Shown: positions 61,901 through 64,000 of the stretch, piece after piece
How positions within the stretch are numbered: position 1 is the first letter of the stretch
Layout of the letters: each line of letters opens with the position of its first letter
NCBI RefSeq assembly: GCF_051014445.1
Contig: NW_027488366.1
Span: forward strand, 27,174,001-27,238,000
Origin: Colletes latitarsis
Lineage: Eukaryota; Arthropoda; Insecta; Hymenoptera; Colletidae
Direction of reading: 5' to 3'
DNA length: 64,000 nucleotides
The notes under the pieces: model-generated
Seen by the model: the letters and a program-made list of their open reading frames with translations, nothing else
The model's database searches: none
What the model was told of the DNA's origin: nothing
Position numbers and translations under genes: made by a program

Positions 61901-64000
61901 AATATGCGAAAGTATGAGCCTGACGTGAGTAAATCCCAGACCTAACCTAGACCTAACATGCGTTATCCTCAAAAATATTGATCGAAACCAGGTTTAATTG
62001 ACTGTTTCAGTGTGGTACCACATTAAACCAGTTAAAACTGCGAAAGTATGAGCCTGATGAGGGCAAATCCCAGACGTATCCCAGACATAACTTGCGTTAT
62101 CCTCTAAAAGATTTATCAAGACCAGGATTAATGACTGTTTCAGTGTGGCATCACGTTACTACGTGATCCAAACCAGTGGAAGCCCAGGATCTGGCCAACA
62201 AGAATGAGATATATGCGAAAGTATGCGCCTGATGAGGGCAAATCCTAGACCAAACCCAGACCTAACATGCGTTATCCTCCAAATATTTGTCAAGACCAGG
62301 TTTAATTGAATGTTCCAGTGTGGTACCACATTACTACGTGATCCAAACCAGAAGAAACCCAGGATCCGTTCAACAAATCTGTGAAGAATGCGAAATTATG
62401 AGTCTGGTGAGTGAAAATCCCAGGCCTAACCTAGACCTAACATGCGTTATCCTCAAAAATATTGATCGAACCCAGGTTTAATCGACTATTTCAGTGTGGT
62501 AGCACATTACTACATGATCCGAACCAGAAAAAACCCTGGATCTGTTCAACAAGTATGTGAAAAACGCGAAAGAGTGAGCCTGATGAGAGCAAATCCTAGA
62601 CCTAACCCAGACCTAACATGCGTTATCCTCTAAAATATTTATCAAGACCAGGATTAGTTGACTGTTTCAGTGTGGCATCTCATTACTAGGTGATCCAAAC
62701 CAGCGGAAGCCCAGGATCTGGCCAACAAGAATGAGAAAAATGCGAAAATATGAGCCCGACGAGAGCAAATCCCAGACCTATCCTAGGCCTAACATGCGTT
62801 ATGCTCAAAAATATTGATCGAAACCAGGTTTCATCGACTGTTTCAGTGTGGTACCACATTACTACGTTATCCAAACCAGAAAAAGCCCAGAATCTGGCCA
62901 TCAAGTATGAGAAATATGCGAAAGTACGAGCCTGATGAGCGCAAATCCCAGACCTATCCCAGACCTAACTTGCGCTGTCCTCTAAAATATTTATCAAGAC
63001 CAGGATTAATTGACTGTTTCAGTGTGGCATCACATTACTACGTGATCCAAACCATTGGAAGTCCAGGATCTGTTCAACAAGTATATGAAAAACGCGAAAG
63101 TATGACCCTGATGAGGGCAAATCCCAGACCTATCCCAGACCTAACTTGCCTTGTCCTCTAACATACTGATCGAAACCAGGTTTAATTTACTGTTTCAGTG
63201 TGGTACCACTTTGCTACGTGATCCAAAGCAGAAAAAACCATCGATCAGGTCAACATGTATGTTAAAACTGCGAAAGTATGACCCTGATGATGGGCAAATC
63301 CCAGACATAACCTAGACCTAACATGTGTGATCCTCTAAAATAATAATCGAAAACAGGTTTAATGGTCTGCTTCAGTGTGGTACCACATTACTACGTGATC
63401 GAAACCAGAAAAAACCCAGGATCTGTTCAATAAGTATGTGAAAAATGCGAAAGTATGAGCCTGATGAGGGCAAATCGCAGACGTATCCCAGACATAACTT
63501 GCGTTATCCTCTAAAATATTTATCAAGACCAGGATTAATTGACTGTTTCAGTGTGGCATCTCATTACTACGTGATCCAAACCAGCGGAAGCCCAGGATCT
63601 GGCCAACAAGAATGAGAAAAATGCGAAAATATGAGCCCGACGAGAGCAAATCCCAGACCTATCCTAGGCCTAACATGCGTTATGCTCAAAAATATTGATC
63701 GAAACCAGGTTTCATCGACTGTTTCAGTGTGGTACCACATTACTACGTTATCCAAATCAGAAAAAAGCCCAGAATCCGGCCACCAAGTATGAGAAATATG
63801 CGAAAGTACGAGCCTGATGAGAGCAAATCCCAGACCTAACCTAGACCCAACATGTGTTATCCTCTAAAATAATAATCGAAACCAGGTTTAATCCACTGTT
63901 TCAGTGTGGTAGCACATTACTACGTGATCCAAACCAGAAAAAAACCCAGGATCAGTTCAACAAGTATGTGAAGTATGCGAAAGGATGAGTCTGATGAGGG
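58940..64000. repeat. Divergent satellite subfamily at the right end
   Basis: Many monomers here carry GTGGCATCACATT where the rest of the window has GTGGTACCACATT, and CCAGTGGAAGCCCAGG followed by CTGGCCAACAAGAATGAG in the middle cassette. They lie among conventional monomers and share all other landmarks. Block duplications inside this zone are local (59139-59450 with 61429-61740; 60331-60616 with 61741-62026; 60741-61190 with 62987-63436; 62650-62925 with 63531-63806). This suggests separate amplification from the rest of the array. Confidence 0.8.
62010..62095. repeat. Internally deleted satellite monomer
   Basis: After CACATTA the sequence jumps to AACCAGTTAAAACTGCG, losing about 42 bp of the TACGTGATCC and cassette region. 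The distance between successive GCGTTATCCTC landmarks is about 134 bp here instead of 176. It is the clearest internal deletion of a monomer in the window. Confidence 0.8.

Larger units (their letters stand above)
53203..64000. repeat. Tandem satellite array (right block)
   Basis: About 61 further monomers in the same orientation, resuming directly after the poly(A) of the full-length element with the right target-site duplication copy. From 53.5 to 58.8 kb the monomers resemble those of 36.5-41 kb (for example 53871-54771 matches 37860-38760 at offset 16011). From about 58.9 kb the subfamily changes. Nothing other than satellite is seen, and the array runs off the window end. Confidence 0.96.

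Noticed and set aside
1..64000. CRISPR array
   Set aside because: The repeat is one contiguous 176-bp unit without short repeats separated by unique spacers, and the window is eukaryotic in character.

Overview
The window is almost entirely one tandem satellite DNA, interrupted by two same-strand copies of a single non-LTR retrotransposon family of the R1 clade. I found no host protein gene, tRNA, rRNA or CRISPR array. R1-clade elements are essentially arthropod elements. Each satellite monomer also carries a two-copy 11-bp motif which on the minus strand reads TTAGGTCTGGG, an expanded form of the insect telomere repeat TTAGG. As I recall, 11-bp motifs of this kind are reported as telomere repeats in some Hymenoptera, especially bees. 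I therefore infer an insect, plausibly a hymenopteran, and a heterochromatic (pericentromeric or subtelomeric) location. The order is inference; the repeat structure is seen directly.

Layout. 1-43977: satellite, monomer about 176 bp. 43978-45369: a 5'-truncated R1-clade copy (1392 bp: end of ORF2, 3' UTR, 50-nt poly(A)) flanked by a 13-bp target-site duplication (TSD). 45370-47244: satellite. 47245-53202: a full-length copy (5958 bp) with a structured 5' UTR, ORF1 (gag-like, three zinc knuckles), ORF2 (endonuclease, reverse transcriptase, C-terminal zinc finger), 3' UTR and 36-nt poly(A), flanked by a 15-bp TSD. 53203-64000: satellite, with a recognisably different monomer subfamily from about 58.9 kb on. 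There are roughly 320 monomers in total.

The satellite is not a simple homogeneous array. It is a patchwork of near-identical blocks of 2 to about 18 monomers that recur at distances close to multiples of 176 bp (higher-order repeats): for example 1-910 with 11253-12162, 3695-6125 with 12489-14919, 19605-22703 with 26643-29741, and an 11-monomer unit of about 1.94 kb in the 39.4-46.5 kb region. The truncated retrotransposon sits in one copy of that 11-monomer unit, while the neighbouring copy is an intact empty site. The insertion is therefore younger than that amplification.

The full-length element appears recently active but now broken. ORF1 has two in-frame TAG codons and ORF2 one, and a 37-bp perfect-hairpin segment present in the truncated copy is missing near the ORF2 end, shifting the reading frame. 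ORF1 and ORF2 overlap as TAATG, the arrangement known from the R1-clade element SART1, where it couples termination to re-initiation. The two copies differ by about 21 substitutions over 1305 aligned bases by eye, and both have long pure poly(A) tails.
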